This document shows positions 28,733-39,333 of a DNA stretch of 64,000 nucleotides, piece after piece. Position 1 is the first letter of the stretch; each line of letters starts with the position of its first letter. Both the position numbers and the translations under genes were made by a program. Source of the DNA: Burkholderia aenigmatica (GTDB taxonomy: Bacteria; Pseudomonadota; Gammaproteobacteria; Burkholderiales; Burkholderiaceae); contig NZ_CABVQC010000019.1 of the NCBI RefSeq assembly GCF_902499175.1, positions 52,781 to 116,780 on the forward strand, written 5' to 3'. Under the pieces are notes generated by a model that saw nothing but the letters and a program-made list of their open reading frames with translations, was not told where the DNA came from and ran no database searches.

Positions 28733-28813
28733 GCTGACGATTTTCAACCTAGAGCGGGCGGTCCCGGCGGCGCATGGCGCGCAGCGATCCGTCCGCAGCA
28801 TGCGGAGATGGCG

Positions 28814-29803
28814 ATGCAGAAGATCCTGGTCGCGCGTCCGATCTTTCCGGACGTGATCGAGCGGCTCAAACAGTATTTCGACGTCGACTGGAACAACGGC
28901 GACGCACTCGCTCCCGACGCGCTCGCCGCGCGTCTGGCCGACAAGGACGGCGCGCTGACGGCCGGTGACCCGATCGGCGCGGCCGAGCTCGCGGCGGCGT
29001 CGCGCCTGCGCGTCGTGGCGAACATGGCGGTCGGCTACAACAATTTCGACATGGCCGCGTTCAACGCGGCCAACGTGCTCGGCACGAACACGCCCGACGT
29101 GCTGAACGAGTCGACCGCCGATTTCGGCTGGGCGCTGATGATGGCCGCGGCACGCCGGATCGCCGAATCCGAGCACTGGCTGCGGGCCGGCCACTGGCAG
29201 AAGTGGGCGTACGACGGTTTCCTCGGCAGCGACATCTACGGCTCGACGCTCGGCGTCATCGGGATGGGGCGCATCGGCCAGGCGCTCGCGCGCCGCGCGC
29301 GCGGCTTCGGGATGCAGGTGATCTATCACAACCGGTCGCGGGTCGCGCCCGAGATCGAGGCCGAGCTGAATGCCGAATACGTGTCGAAGGATGCGCTGCT
29401 CGCCCGCGCCGATCACGTCGTACTCGTGCTGCCGTACACGAAGGAGAACCATCATACGATCGGCGCGGCCGAGCTCGCGAAGATGAAGCCCTCCGCGACG
29501 CTGACCAACATCGCGCGCGGCGGGGTCGTCGACGACGCGGCGCTGGCCGTCGCGCTGCGCGACGGGACGATCGCCGCGGCCGGCCTCGACGTGTACGAAG
29601 GCGAGCCGACGGTCCATCCGGCACTGCTCGAGGTGCCGAACGTCGTGCTGACGCCGCATATCGCGAGCGCGACCGAGAAAACGCGCCGCGCGATGGCGAA
29701 CCTCGCCGCCGACAACCTGATCGCCGCGCTGGGCGAGGGGCCCCGCGCGGGGCAGCCGCCGAATCCGATCAACCCTGACGTGATCGGGAAGCCGCGCGCA
29801 TGA
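28814..29803 (+). CDS. D-2-hydroxyacid dehydrogenase (glyoxylate/hydroxypyruvate/2-ketogluconate reductase)
   Basis: An NAD(P)-dependent reductase of the GhrB/2-ketogluconate reductase group. The nucleotide-binding motif is LGVIGMGRIGQALARRA, with catalytic Arg in NIARGGVVDD, Glu in DVYEGEP and His in LTPHIASAT. I chose the ATG at 28814 (329 residues) because a GGAG site lies 6 nt upstream; an ATG at 28808 overlaps that site. The stop overlaps rmuC by 4 bp, so the two are translationally coupled. Confidence 0.92.
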   Translation: MQKILVARPIFPDVIERLKQYFDVDWNNGDALAPDALAARLADKDGALTAGDPIGAAELAAASRLRVVANMAVGYNNFDMAAFNAANVLGTNTPDVLNESTADFGWALMMAAARRIAESEHWLRAGHWQKWAYDGFLGSDIYGSTLGVIGMGRIGQALARRARGFGMQVIYHNRSRVAPEIEAELNAEYVSKDALLARADHVVLVLPYTKENHHTIGAAELAKMKPSATLTNIARGGVVDDAALAVALRDGTIAAAGLDVYEGEPTVHPALLEVPNVVLTPHIASATEKTRRAMANLAADNLIAALGEGPRAGQPPNPINPDVIGKPRA

Positions 29804-31278
29804 CGATGACGTTGTTGCTTGCGGCGGTCGTCGTGCTGGCCGTCGCGCTTGCCGTGGCGATTGTCGCGCTCGTGCGTGGCGGTGGCCACCACGACGATGC
29901 GGCGGTACTGGGCGATCAGATCGAGGACGCCGCGCATGCGCAGGCGCGCGCGGTCGAGCGGCTCGAACGCGAATTGCGCGGCGAGATCGTCGAGAACGCG
30001 CGCGGCTCGCGCACCGAGCTGGCCGGCAGCTTCGCGCAGCTTCAGCAGACGCTCGCCGCGCAACTGACGAGCGTGGCGACCGTGCAGAACAACCAGATTG
30101 AGGGTTTCGCGCAGCAGCTCGGCAAGCTGGTCGCCGGCAATGCGCAGCAGTTCGACGCAATGCGCGAGAGCGTGCAGCGCCAGGCGCAGCAGGCGCGCGA
30201 GGAGCAGACGGGGGCGCTCAGGCTGTTCGGCGACACGTTGAACCGGCAGCTCACGCAACTGACCGAGGCGAACGACCGCCGGATCGGCGAGGTGCGCGCG
30301 ACGCTCGAACAACGGCTGAAGGAAATCGAGACGAACAACGCGGCAAAGCTCGAGGAGATGCGCCGCACCGTCGACGAGAAGCTGCACGCGACGCTCGAGC
30401 AGCGGCTCGGCGAATCGTTCAAGCTCGTGTCGGACCGGCTCGAGCAGGTGCATCGCGGGCTGGGCGAGATGCAGACGCTCGCGGCGGGCGTCGGCGATTT
30501 GAAGAAAGTGCTGACCAACGTGAAGACGCGCGGCACCTGGGGCGAAGTGCAGCTCGAGGCGCTGCTCGAACAGATGCTGACGCCCGAGCAGTACGCGAAG
30601 AACGTCGCGACGGTGCCGAAGAGCAGCGAGCGCGTCGAGTTCGCGATCCGGCTGCCGGGGCGCGATGCCGGCACGCGCGACGCGCCGCCCGTGTGGCTGC
30701 CGATCGACGCGAAATTCCCGCGCGAAGACTACGAGCGGTTGATCGATGCGCAGGAGCGCGCCGATGCGGTGGCGGTCGAGGAAGCGGCCCGCGCGCTCGA
30801 AGCGCGCGTGCGGCAGGAGGCGCGCACGATCGCCGAGAAGTACGTCGCGCCGCCGCACACGACCGATTTCGCGTTGCTGTTCCTGCCGACTGAAGGGCTC
30901 TATGCGGAGATCCTGCGCCGCCCGGGGCTGACCGACCTGCTGCAGCGCGACTATCGCGTGACGGTCGCCGGCCCGACGACGCTCACCGCCTTGCTGAACA
31001 GCCTGCAGATGGGCTTCCGTACGCTCGCGATCGAGCAACGGTCGAGCGAGGTGTGGCAGGTGCTCGGCGCGGTGAAGACGGAGTTCGGCAAGTTCGGCGA
31101 CGTGCTCGCGCGCACGAAGTCGCAGCTCGAAACGGTCACGCGCTCGATCGAGGCCGCCGAGCAGCGCACGCGCGTGATGAACCGGAAGCTGAAGCAGGTC
31201 GAGGCGCTGCCGGGCGACACGGCGGCCGGGTTGCTTGGCGCGGAAGGTGTCGACGGCGCCGATGCGGACGACGCGTGA
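29800..31278 (+). CDS. rmuC: DNA recombination protein RmuC
   Basis: RmuC is a membrane-anchored coiled-coil protein that limits DNA inversions at short repeats. The 492-residue protein starts with a transmembrane helix (LLLAAVVVLAVALAVAIVALV), continues with a long coiled coil (about 35-215) and ends with the RmuC nuclease-like domain (TRGTWGEVQLEALLEQML; LPIDAKFPREDYERL; TDFALLFLPTEGLYAEILRRPGL). It is followed by a strong terminator. Confidence 0.94.
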   Translation: MTMTLLLAAVVVLAVALAVAIVALVRGGGHHDDAAVLGDQIEDAAHAQARAVERLERELRGEIVENARGSRTELAGSFAQLQQTLAAQLTSVATVQNNQIEGFAQQLGKLVAGNAQQFDAMRESVQRQAQQAREEQTGALRLFGDTLNRQLTQLTEANDRRIGEVRATLEQRLKEIETNNAAKLEEMRRTVDEKLHATLEQRLGESFKLVSDRLEQVHRGLGEMQTLAAGVGDLKKVLTNVKTRGTWGEVQLEALLEQMLTPEQYAKNVATVPKSSERVEFAIRLPGRDAGTRDAPPVWLPIDAKFPREDYERLIDAQERADAVAVEEAARALEARVRQEARTIAEKYVAPPHTTDFALLFLPTEGLYAEILRRPGLTDLLQRDYRVTVAGPTTLTALLNSLQMGFRTLAIEQRSSEVWQVLGAVKTEFGKFGDVLARTKSQLETVTRSIEAAEQRTRVMNRKLKQVEALPGDTAAGLLGAEGVDGADADDA

Positions 31279-31306
31279 CGCACACGGCCGACATCGGCCT
31301 GAAAGC

Positions 31307-31335
31307 AAAAACGGGCGCCGCGGCGCCCGTTTTCT
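31307..31335. terminator. Bidirectional terminator between rmuC and GNAT gene
   Basis: AAAACGGGCGCC pairs with GGCGCCCGTTTT across a two-base loop, followed by CTTTTG. Both flanking genes converge on it. Confidence 0.88.
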
Positions 31336-31368
31336 TTTGCAGCGCTTGCCGGCATGGCCGGCGAGCGG

Positions 31369-31854
31369 TCAATGCCCGGCGAGCGTATCCAGCGCGTCGC
31401 CCGTGACGCGCACGATGCGCCAGTCGGGCAGCACGGTTGCGCCCATCTTTTCGTAGAAATCGATCGCAGGCTGGTTCCAGTCGAGAACCGACCATTCGAA
31501 GCGCGCACACCGGCGTTCGACGGCCAATGCCGCGAGGTGACGCAGCATCGCGGTGCCTAGGCCCGTGCCGCGTTGCGATGGCTGCACGTACAGATCCTCG
31601 AGATAGAGGCCGCGACGGCCGAGGAACGTCGAATAATTGTGGAAGAACAGCGCATACGCGACGATCGCGCCGTCGCGTTCGGCCACGCGTGCCTCGGCAG
31701 CAGGGTGCGCGCCGAACAGCGCGTCGGCGAGATCGGCCTCGGTCGCGACGAACAGGTGCGTGAGCTTCTCGAACTCGGCCAGTTCGCGCATCAGCGCGAG
31801 GATCGCGCCGACGTCGCGCGCTTGGGCCGCGCGGATCAGCGGTGTGCCGCTCAC
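31369..31854 (-). CDS. GNAT-family N-acetyltransferase
   Basis: This 161-residue acetyltransferase has the acetyl-CoA motif VQPSQRGTGLGTAMLRHLA and the family region LYLEDLYV, with FYEKMGATVLPDW near the end. It resembles spermidine/amine-type GNATs that contain the FHNYSTFLGRRGLYLEDL segment. I take the GTG at 31854 as start because it overlaps the stop of the upstream small membrane-protein gene (GTGA). The substrate is unknown. Confidence 0.85.
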   Translation of the reverse strand: MSGTPLIRAAQARDVGAILALMRELAEFEKLTHLFVATEADLADALFGAHPAAEARVAERDGAIVAYALFFHNYSTFLGRRGLYLEDLYVQPSQRGTGLGTAMLRHLAALAVERRCARFEWSVLDWNQPAIDFYEKMGATVLPDWRIVRVTGDALDTLAGH

Positions 31855-32126
31855 GCTTCCTCCGGCGGATCGGACAGCACGATCTCGATGCCGCCGAAGC
31901 GCGATGCGACCCAGTTGTACGCGTGGCACGCGATCCACAGCAGCACGAAGCCGAGGATGGCGTTCAGCAGCAGCGCGCTCAGGATCGTGCTCAGTTCGAC
32001 CATCCCGTAGCGGATGTATGCGACGAGAATGCCGAGCAGCACGATCGGCACGCTGAACGTCAGGTACACGAGGATCAGCGCCTTTGCGGTCTGCCCCGCG
32101 GCGATCGACGAAATTTGTTTCTTCAT
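31851..32126 (-). CDS. Small two-helix membrane protein, unknown
   Basis: A 91-residue protein with two hydrophobic segments (about 18-40, ILVYLTFSVPIVLLGILVAYI, and 50-70, SALLLNAILGFVLLWIACHAY) and an acidic end (SDPPEEA). I do not recognise a family. It overlaps the GNAT gene and lies 38 bp after moeA, so it may be co-transcribed with the molybdenum cofactor genes. Confidence 0.72.
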   Translation of the reverse strand: MKKQISSIAAGQTAKALILVYLTFSVPIVLLGILVAYIRYGMVELSTILSALLLNAILGFVLLWIACHAYNWVASRFGGIEIVLSDPPEEA

Positions 32127-32164
32127 GTGCGGATTGCCCCGTAGAGAGTTACCGATAGTGGAAT

Positions 32165-33463
32165 TCAGATCAGGCCGTCGAGCGGCAGGATGTCGACCGG
32201 GGTGCCCGCGTCGACTGCCGCGGTATCGTGGCCCAGGACGATGAAACAGTTGGCGGCCGAGAGGCCGCTCAGCGACGCGGAACTCTGCGAGCCCGCCGGT
32301 GCGACGTGCCAGCGGCCGTCGGCGGTGCGTGTCGCGATGCCGCGCAGGTAGTCGGTGCGGCCCGCGCGCGACTTCAGCGCATGCGTGCTGAGTGCCGTAT
32401 GCATTGCCGGCGGCTGGGCCTGCGCGCCGGCCAGCGTCAGCAGCGCGGGGCGTACGATCGCGTAGAACGTCACGGCTGACGCGACCGGATTGCCGGGCAG
32501 CCCGAAAAACAGCGCGCGACCGGCGCCATCGGCCGCGCGTGCGAGCGTGCCGCACGCGAGCGGCCGGCCGGGACGCAGCGCGAGGCTGGCGAACGTCACG
32601 TCGCCGAGCCGTGCCATGACGTCGCGCGTGAAGTCGGCTTCGCCGACCGATACGCCGCCCGACGTGATGACCGCGTCGGCCTGCGCGGCGACGGCGTCGC
32701 GCAATGCGGCGTCGAGCGCGACCGGGTCGTCGCGGACGATCCCGAGATCGACCGCGTCGACATGCAGCCTTTCGAGCATCGCGATCAGCATCCCGCGATT
32801 GCTGTCGTACAGTGCGCCGGGGCCGAGCGGCTCGCCGGGCTCGCGCAGTTCGTCACCGGTGGAGAACACGGCGACGCGCACGCGCCGGCGCACCGTGACT
32901 TGGGTGATACCGAACGACGCGAGCAGGCCGAGATCGGACGGCCGCAGGATGCGGCCCGCGGCGAGCGCGCAGGCGCCGCGCGCGAGATCCTCGCCGGCCT
33001 TGCGGCAGTTCGCGCCGCGCGCGATGTCGTACGCGGCGAAGTGGATCGTGTCGCCGTCGACGCGCACGCGTTCCTGCGGAACCACCGTGTCGCAGCCGGC
33101 CGGCATCGGCGCGCCCGTCATGATGCGCACGCAGGATCCGGCCGCCACGGCGCCGTCGAACGGATGGCCGGCGAGCGCGGTGCCGGCGACCGTCAACGCG
33201 ACGTCCGCTTGCGGTGACGCGTGCGGGCCGGCGCTACCGTCGAACGCATAGCCGTCCATCGCCGAGTTGTCGTACGCGGGAATGTCGAACGGCGCGTTCA
33301 CGTCGGCCGCGAGCACGCGGTCGAGCGCATCGCGCAGCGTGACCGTGTCGCACGCGTCGACGGGCACCGCGAAGCGGCACGCGAGCGCCTGCGCGTCGGC
33401 GAGCGACAGCGGGGCATCGGAATCGGGTGCGGTTCGGGAGATGGGCGAGGATTGCGTGATCAT
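32165..33463 (-). CDS. moeA: Molybdopterin molybdenumtransferase
   Basis: MoeA inserts molybdate into adenylated molybdopterin. The 432-residue protein has PFDIPAYDNSAMDGYAF at the start of the catalytic region, VRIMTGAPMPAGCDTVVPQE, the MPT-binding SGGVSVGEADF loop, and FGLPGNPVASAVTF. The start at 33463 fits the family; the frame is open to 33682 without protein-like sequence. It follows mobA (112 bp) and moaA on the same strand, forming moaA-mobA-moeA. Confidence 0.95.
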   Translation of the reverse strand: MITQSSPISRTAPDSDAPLSLADAQALACRFAVPVDACDTVTLRDALDRVLAADVNAPFDIPAYDNSAMDGYAFDGSAGPHASPQADVALTVAGTALAGHPFDGAVAAGSCVRIMTGAPMPAGCDTVVPQERVRVDGDTIHFAAYDIARGANCRKAGEDLARGACALAAGRILRPSDLGLLASFGITQVTVRRRVRVAVFSTGDELREPGEPLGPGALYDSNRGMLIAMLERLHVDAVDLGIVRDDPVALDAALRDAVAAQADAVITSGGVSVGEADFTRDVMARLGDVTFASLALRPGRPLACGTLARAADGAGRALFFGLPGNPVASAVTFYAIVRPALLTLAGAQAQPPAMHTALSTHALKSRAGRTDYLRGIATRTADGRWHVAPAGSQSSASLSGLSAANCFIVLGHDTAAVDAGTPVDILPLDGLI

Positions 33464-33575
33464 CAGTCGGACTGCGCCGCAAGGCGTATCGGGTTCGTGG
33501 CCGGTGGCGCGAGGAGGGCGCCTGGACGCGGGTTTCGCGTGCGGCGGGCGCCGGGCGGGAATCGCATGGGTGCCG

Positions 33576-34193
33576 TCAGCGGCGGGCCAGCGCGGCGAGT
33601 TCCTGCCAGGAGTTGGCATTGTAAAACGCACGCTCGTCGTGAAACTCGACTTCGACCGTCTTGTGGCGTGCGTACCACGCACGTACCTTGCGATCGCCGG
33701 CCGCGAGCCGGGCGGCGAGATCGTCGGCCAGCGATGTGCGCAGCAGCGCGAACGTCGGCTGCGGCGAGCGTGCCTGTTGCGCGTCGACGGTTACCGCCAT
33801 GGCGATGTCGGCCTGCTGCGCATCGAGCGCCGCCTGCAGCCGTGCGACGAGGTCGGCGGGCAGATAGGGCGTATCGCATGGTGAGCACGCGACGAGCGGC
33901 GCGCGTGCCGCCCGCATGCCGGCGAGCAGGCCCGCGAGCGGGCCGGGGAAGTCGGGCGTTGCGTCCGCGACGATGCGCGCGTCGAACGGCGCACCGAGCT
34001 CGGCATAGCGATCGGCATGACGATTCGCGCTGATCAGCGTCTCGTCGACCTGCGGTGAGAGCCGGCGCAGCACGTGCAGCGCGAGCGGCGTGCCGTCGAG
34101 CAGCTGCAGGCCCTTGTCGACGCCGTCCATGCGCGTGGCGCGCCCGCCTGCGAGCAGCAGGCCGGCGATCGTGGGAGAGGCGGAAGCGGGCAT
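33576..34193 (-). CDS. mobA: Molybdenum cofactor guanylyltransferase
   Basis: MobA attaches GMP to molybdopterin to make the guanine dinucleotide form. The nucleotide-binding motif LLLAGGRATRMDGVDKGLQ is near the N-terminus, and ACSPCDTPYLPADL carries the metal-binding aspartate. The ATG at 34193 gives 205 residues. It lies 28 bp after moaA. Confidence 0.94.
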   Translation of the reverse strand: MPASASPTIAGLLLAGGRATRMDGVDKGLQLLDGTPLALHVLRRLSPQVDETLISANRHADRYAELGAPFDARIVADATPDFPGPLAGLLAGMRAARAPLVACSPCDTPYLPADLVARLQAALDAQQADIAMAVTVDAQQARSPQPTFALLRTSLADDLAARLAAGDRKVRAWYARHKTVEVEFHDERAFYNANSWQELAALARR

Positions 34194-34221
34194 CGTGAGA
34201 AGGCGGGAAGGGCAGCGCGCG

Positions 34222-35334
34222 TCAGCCGCCGATATACGACATTTCGACCCGCTTGCCCGCGCCGTCGGGCAACGCGTCGGCAGACGCGCTGCCGCGCAGT
34301 TGCGAATAGCGGTCGGTGCGGGCCTGCCAGATCCGGGCGATCGCGGTCGCGATCTCGGCGTCGCTCGCGCCGCCGCGCACGAGCGCGCGCAGGTCATGGC
34401 CCGTCGACGCGAACAGGCACAGGTACAGCTTGCCTTCGGTCGACAGCCGCGCGCGTGTGCAGTCACCGCAGAAGGCCTGCGTGACGCTCGAAATCACGCC
34501 GATCTCGCCGCTGCCGTCCGCATAGCCCCAGCGCTGGGCGGTTTCTGCCGCCGTATGCGGCTCGAGCGGCACGAGCGGGACGTGTTCGGCGATCCGTGCG
34601 ATGACGTCCGCCGATGGCAGCACTTCGGTCATGTTCCAGCCGTTCGACGTGCCCACGTCCATGTATTCGATGAAGCGCAGGATCACGCCGGTGCCGCGGA
34701 AACGCTCGGCCATCGGCAGGATCTCGCTGTCGTTGGTGCCGCGCTTCACGACCATGTTGACCTTGACCGGCGCGAGGCCTGCGGCCTGGGCGGCGAAGAT
34801 GCCGTCGAGCACGTCGGCGCTCGCGAACTCGGCATCGTTCATGCGCTTGAACAACGTATCGTCGAGCGCGTCGAGGCTGACCGTCACGCGCGTGAGCCCG
34901 GCGTCCTTCAGCGCGCGCGCCTTGCGCGCGAGCAGCGAACCGTTGGTCGTGAGCGTCAGGTCGAGCGGGCGGCCGTCATGCGTGGTCAGGCGTGCGAGGC
35001 GCTCGATCAGGAATTCGAGATTCTTGCGCAGCAGCGGCTCGCCACCCGTGATGCGGATTTTTTCGACGCCGTGTGCGACAAAGAGTCGCGCCACGCGCTC
35101 GATTTCCTCGTGCGTGAGCAGCGCGCTGTGCGGCAGGAACGGGTAGTCCTTGTCGAAGACCGCGCGCGGCATGCAGTACACGCAGCGGAAGTTGCAGCGA
35201 TCCGTCACCGAAATGCGCAGATCGCGCAGCGGCCTGGCGAACGTGTCGGCCAGCGTGCCGTCCGGGGCGTGCGGGATGCCGGAGACGTCCGGCATCCCGC
35301 TGACGTCGGCGAGAGGAATGATGCGTCGGGACAT
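34222..35334 (-). CDS. moaA: GTP 3',8-cyclase
   Basis: MoaA is a radical-SAM enzyme that begins molybdopterin synthesis from GTP. The 370-residue protein has the radical-SAM motif [10 protein letters not shown], the second cluster motif [21 protein letters not shown], and the C-terminal Gly-Gly (SYIGG) needed for activity. An N-terminal 30-residue extension with Pro/Asp-rich sequence precedes the core. It is the first gene of moaA-mobA-moeA; rne, on the same strand, lies downstream. Confidence 0.96.
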   Translation of the reverse strand: MSRRIIPLADVSGMPDVSGIPHAPDGTLADTFARPLRDLRISVTDRCNFRCVYCMPRAVFDKDYPFLPHSALLTHEEIERVARLFVAHGVEKIRITGGEPLLRKNLEFLIERLARLTTHDGRPLDLTLTTNGSLLARKARALKDAGLTRVTVSLDALDDTLFKRMNDAEFASADVLDGIFAAQAAGLAPVKVNMVVKRGTNDSEILPMAERFRGTGVILRFIEYMDVGTSNGWNMTEVLPSADVIARIAEHVPLVPLEPHTAAETAQRWGYADGSGEIGVISSVTQAFCGDCTRARLSTEGKLYLCLFASTGHDLRALVRGGASDAEIATAIARIWQARTDRYSQLRGSASADALPDGAGKRVEMSYIGG

Positions 35335-35418
35335 GTTGAAAGAAGTGCGAACCAGACCTCTATTTTAGCCGCAAGCGGCGGGTCGGTCCGGTGGGCGGAA
35401 ACCCGCAGCGCGGACGTG

Positions 35419-35445
35419 AAAAAGCCCGCCGGAGGCGGGCTTTTT
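35419..35445 (-). terminator. Rho-independent terminator of rne
   Basis: On the minus strand, AAAAAGCCCGCC pairs with GGCGGGCTTTTT around a three-base loop. It lies just after the rne stop. Confidence 0.88.
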
Positions 35446-35465
35446 CTGGTCGGACGATACGTCGA

Positions 35466-38400
35466 TCAGTGATGCGTCGTTTCGACCTGCTGCATCGGGG
35501 CCGTATCGGCCGGCGGCAGCGCCTTGCGTTCGCGCGGCACGCGTGCCGGACGCGGGAGTTGCGACGCGGCTTCCTGCGCGGCGGCGAACTTGCCGGCGTC
35601 CGTGTTCACCCAGACGAGACCGGCCTGCTCCAGCACGGCATCCAGGCTCGCCGAAGCGGGCGCGGCTGCCGGTTGTGCAGGCGCCGGTGCCGGTGCGGCG
35701 ACGGCCTCGACCGGCGCTGCTTCGACATGGGCCGGCTCGACAGCCACCGGAGCGGCTTCGGTCGTTACGGCCGGTGCGGCCTGCTCGACGGGTGCCGGCT
35801 GCGGCGCCTCGACAGCGACAGGCGCTGCCGGCACTTCGAACGCGTCGGTCGGCGAAACCGCGACCGGAGCCGGACCGGCTTCCGTATCGACGGCCGGTGC
35901 AACCGGTGCCGGTTCTGCAGCGTGGGCGACAACCGCTGCTTCGACCGGTGCAGCTTCGACGTGTACCGGTGCCGGCTGCGGCTCGACACCGGCCGGTGCT
36001 ACCGGTTCGGCATGGTGCTCGACCACGGCTTCGACGACAACGGCGCTTGCCGCGGCGGCTGCCACGACGACTGCCGGTGCGGCCGTGTGGGCCGGTTCGG
36101 CAGCAGCCGGGGCTTCCTGCGTCTCGGCTTGCACGGTGGTTTCGCCCTCTGCGCCTTGCTCGGCGTGGTCGACGACTGCGCCGTCTTCCTCGCGTTCGCG
36201 ACGACCGCCGCGGCGGCCGCGACGGCGACGACGGCGTTCCTCGCCATCACGTGCGCCGGCTTCCGCATCGGCTGCCAGATCGGCGCCGGGCAGTGCTTCT
36301 GCGACGGCCTGGTCGGTTTCCGGTTCCGGATGGGTTTCGCCACGGTTGACGGTTTCGAGCGTAGCCGCATGCTGGGTCGGCTTGCGACGCTCGCCGCGCT
36401 CGCGACGTTCCTGGCGCTCGCCACGACCGGCTGCTTCGGCGCCTTCCGGCTGCTCGGCACGCTCACGCGGTTCGCGGTTTTCACGCGGTTCGCGCGGCTC
36501 ACGGCTTTCGCGCGGCTCGCGGCCTTCGCGCGGGCCACGGCCCTCGCGACCTTCGCGACCCTCACGGCCTTCGCGGTTCTCGCGACCTTCACGCGGTTCA
36601 CGACCCTCGCGCGGTTCGCGGTTCTCGCGCGGCTCGCGCGCTTCACGCGGTTCGCGTGCTTCCTTGCCTTCGCGTTCCTGGCGTTGCGGCTGGCCACGGC
36701 CCGCTGCAGCCTGGTCTCGGCCGCCTTGCGCCTGCTGGGCACCGCCGCGACGGTTGCGGTTGCGATCGCCACCGCGTTCGCCGCGTTGCTCGGACTTCTG
36801 TTCGCCGCGAGCCGGACGGGCTGCCTGCTCCTTGACCGGTGCCGGAGCAACCGGTGCGGGCGCGGGCGCCGGCGACACGCCGAACAGGCCCTTCAGCCAG
36901 CCGATGAAGCCGGTGCTTGCCGGCGCGACAGGCGCGGGCGCGGGTGCGGCAACGGGTTCGACCGGGCGCTGCGGGGCCGGGCTCGGGGCCGGACGCTCGG
37001 GCGTGATGCCCTTGACCGCGGCTTCCTGCTTCGGCTTCACTTCCGCCGTGCGCTTGCTGTAGCCGGTTTCCGACTCGAGTTCGCGGGCGGCTTCCTCGGC
37101 CATCTTCCAGGACGCGCGCGGATCGTCGAGACGTGCGTCGTCGTGGCGCAGGCGTTCGAGCTTGTAGTGCGGCGTATCGAGGTGCTTGTTCGGGATCAGC
37201 ACGATGCCGACCTTGAAGCGCGACTCGATCTTGTTGATTTCCTGACGCTTTTCGTTGAGCAGGAAGGCGGTCACCTCGACCGGCACCTGGCAGTGGATCG
37301 CCGCGGTGTTTTCCTTCATCGCTTCTTCCTGAATGATCCGCAGGACCTGCAGCGCGGACGATTCGGTATCGCGGATGTGACCGGTGCCGTTACAACGCGG
37401 GCAGGTCACGTGGCTGCCTTCCGACAGGGCCGGACGCAGGCGCTGGCGCGACAGTTCCATCAGGCCGAAACGGGAGATCTTGCCCATCTGGACGCGCGCG
37501 CGGTCATGCTTGAGCGCGTCTTTCAGGCGTTGCTCGACTTCGCGCTGGCTCTTCGCCGATTCCATGTCGATGAAATCGATCACGATCAGGCCGCCGAGAT
37601 CGCGCAGGCGGAGCTGGCGGGCGACTTCGTCGGCCGCTTCGAGGTTCGTGCGGGTGGCCGTTTCCTCGATGTCCGCGCCCTTGGTCGCGCGCGCCGAGTT
37701 CACGTCGATCGCGACGAGCGCTTCGGTGTGGTCGATCACGATCGCGCCGCCCGACGGCAGCGGCACCGTGCGCGAGTACGCGGTCTCGATCTGGTGCTCG
37801 ATCTGGAAGCGGGAGAAGAGGGGCACGTCGTCGTGGTAGCGCTTCACCTTCGCGACGTTGTCCGGCATCACGATGTCCATGAATGCGCGGGCCTGATCGT
37901 GGATCTCGTTCGTATCGATCAGGATTTCGCCGATATCCGGCTGGAAATAGTCCCGGATCGCGCGGATCACGAGGCTCGATTCCAGATAGATCAGCATCGG
38001 CTGGCCGGGGTTGCCGCTTTGCGACGCCGCTTCGATCGCGCGCCACAGTTGCAGCAGGTAGTTCAGATCCCACTGCAGTTCCTCGGCGCTGCGGCCGATG
38101 CCCGCGGTACGGGCGATCATGCTCATGCCGTCCGGGATCTGCAGTTGCGCCATCGTCTCGCGCAGTTCCTGACGCTCGTCGCCTTCGATCCGGCGCGACA
38201 CGCCGCCGCCGCGCGGGTTGTTCGGCATCAGCACCAGGTAGCGGCCGGCGAGCGAGATGAACGTGGTGAGGGCTGCGCCCTTGTTGCCGCGCTCTTCCTT
38301 CTCGACCTGGACGATCAGCTCCTGGCCTTCGCGCAGGGCATCCTGAATGCGCGCGGAGCGCATGTCGATGCCTTCCTTGAAGTACTGGCGGGCGACTTCC

Positions 38401-38612
38401 TTGAACGGCAGGAAGCCGTGGCGGTCTTCGCCGTAGTTGACGAAGCACGCTTCGAGCGACGGCTCGATACGGGTGATGACACCTTTGTAGATATTGCCTT
38501 TGCGCTGTTCGCGCCCGGCTGTCTCGATGTCGATGTCGATGAGCTTCTGCCCATCGACGATGGCGACGCGCAGCTCCTCCTGCTGCGTCGCATTGAACAG
38601 CATGCGTTTCAT
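35466..38612 (-). CDS. rne: Ribonuclease E
   Basis: RNase E is the main mRNA-degrading and rRNA-processing endonuclease. Of 1048 residues, the first ~520 form the catalytic half: S1 domain ([24 protein letters not shown]), 5' sensor and DNase-I region ([16 protein letters not shown]), and the zinc link ([13 protein letters not shown]). The C-terminal half is a disordered scaffold with repeated GxREPRE units (about 650-717), an Ala/Pro/Glu-rich stretch and a His tail. A GGAG site 7 nt before the ATG fixes the start. A perfect terminator follows. Confidence 0.96.
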   Translation of the reverse strand: MKRMLFNATQQEELRVAIVDGQKLIDIDIETAGREQRKGNIYKGVITRIEPSLEACFVNYGEDRHGFLPFKEVARQYFKEGIDMRSARIQDALREGQELIVQVEKEERGNKGAALTTFISLAGRYLVLMPNNPRGGGVSRRIEGDERQELRETMAQLQIPDGMSMIARTAGIGRSAEELQWDLNYLLQLWRAIEAASQSGNPGQPMLIYLESSLVIRAIRDYFQPDIGEILIDTNEIHDQARAFMDIVMPDNVAKVKRYHDDVPLFSRFQIEHQIETAYSRTVPLPSGGAIVIDHTEALVAIDVNSARATKGADIEETATRTNLEAADEVARQLRLRDLGGLIVIDFIDMESAKSQREVEQRLKDALKHDRARVQMGKISRFGLMELSRQRLRPALSEGSHVTCPRCNGTGHIRDTESSALQVLRIIQEEAMKENTAAIHCQVPVEVTAFLLNEKRQEINKIESRFKVGIVLIPNKHLDTPHYKLERLRHDDARLDDPRASWKMAEEAARELESETGYSKRTAEVKPKQEAAVKGITPERPAPSPAPQRPVEPVAAPAPAPVAPASTGFIGWLKGLFGVSPAPAPAPVAPAPVKEQAARPARGEQKSEQRGERGGDRNRNRRGGAQQAQGGRDQAAAGRGQPQRQEREGKEAREPREAREPRENREPREGREPREGRENREGREGREGREGRGPREGREPRESREPREPRENREPRERAEQPEGAEAAGRGERQERRERGERRKPTQHAATLETVNRGETHPEPETDQAVAEALPGADLAADAEAGARDGEERRRRRRGRRGGRREREEDGAVVDHAEQGAEGETTVQAETQEAPAAAEPAHTAAPAVVVAAAAASAVVVEAVVEHHAEPVAPAGVEPQPAPVHVEAAPVEAAVVAHAAEPAPVAPAVDTEAGPAPVAVSPTDAFEVPAAPVAVEAPQPAPVEQAAPAVTTEAAPVAVEPAHVEAAPVEAVAAPAPAPAQPAAAPASASLDAVLEQAGLVWVNTDAGKFAAAQEAASQLPRPARVPRERKALPPADTAPMQQVETTHH
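36462..36663. repeat. Degenerate repeats encoding Arg/Glu-rich tail of RNase E
   Basis: Roughly 12-bp imperfect units encode REPRE and REGRE motifs. They form an arginine-rich, probably RNA-binding segment of the RNase E scaffold domain. Confidence 0.8.
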
Positions 38613-39333
38613 GAACGACTCCAGGCGGCTCTGCTGGCGGTGCCTCGCGGTTGTCAGTCGCGAGGGCGGGAACGACGGCAGGCCGCGCCTTGTTGTGTTG
38701 TCACAAGCACGCTGGAGCGGGAACGATGGCGGGGAGAATTGCCTGAAGAGGCGCTTGGGCCCGAAAGACGGGGCCGGCGGCCGTAGGGCACCTGCGAATA
38801 CGGCTTCAAAGCACGGCGTTCACACACCGCACGCTGCAAAAGCGCGCTAAGCCTGAGTCCGGGCATTGCCACGGGCGCGCGCAATGGGTCGCGCGCGCCG
38901 ACGGGCGGCAGATGCTGCGGCTTGGGCCGCAGCGGGGAGTATCGAATCCAGCCCGACTTTCCCGCTTGGGGTGTACTTCCCTGGTTTGACGTCGCCAAGT
39001 CCCGCACGCTTCGCGGAACCAAATCGGGCGCAACGCCGTAATTTTCGCAACCGGCAGCTTGCGGACGCACTTCGCGCCGTCTGGCTGCCGATCGAATTCT
39101 TTTCAACCAACTTTCCGTTACCGCGGCGCCTTGCCGACCGAATCCGCCTGTGGGCGCGATCCTTGCCGGCGAGCGGTGCCGTGCGTGCAACTTGCTGCAT
39201 CTCTTTGATTAGGGGCGAGCAGCAGACCCCCGGCGCAAGTAAAATAACGGTTTGCGCTTGCGCCTTGCCCGCTCAGTCCAGGCCGGCCGGTGAGGCCGCC
39301 CGCAACGTCAGGCTGGGCAAAATTATATTCAGT
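38613..39333. other. 721-bp divergent region rne-rluC
   Basis: No credible gene is present. On the rne side a 7-bp perfect stem with 9-nt loop (38643-38665) lies in the probable long leader of rne. I could not identify convincing -35/-10 pairs for either gene. Confidence 0.65.

Noticed and set aside
27152..30160. Antisense open frame of 1002 codons on the minus strand.
   Set aside because: It covers the real lutC, antiporter, dehydrogenase and rmuC genes, has Arg/Ala-rich low-complexity sequence, and no domain. High-GC codon bias produces such shadows.
35391..38786. Antisense open frame of 1131 codons opposite rne.
   Set aside because: RNase E motifs on the minus strand are unambiguous; the plus-strand frame shows only repeats of Gly, Arg and Cys or Phe mirroring the rne repeats.
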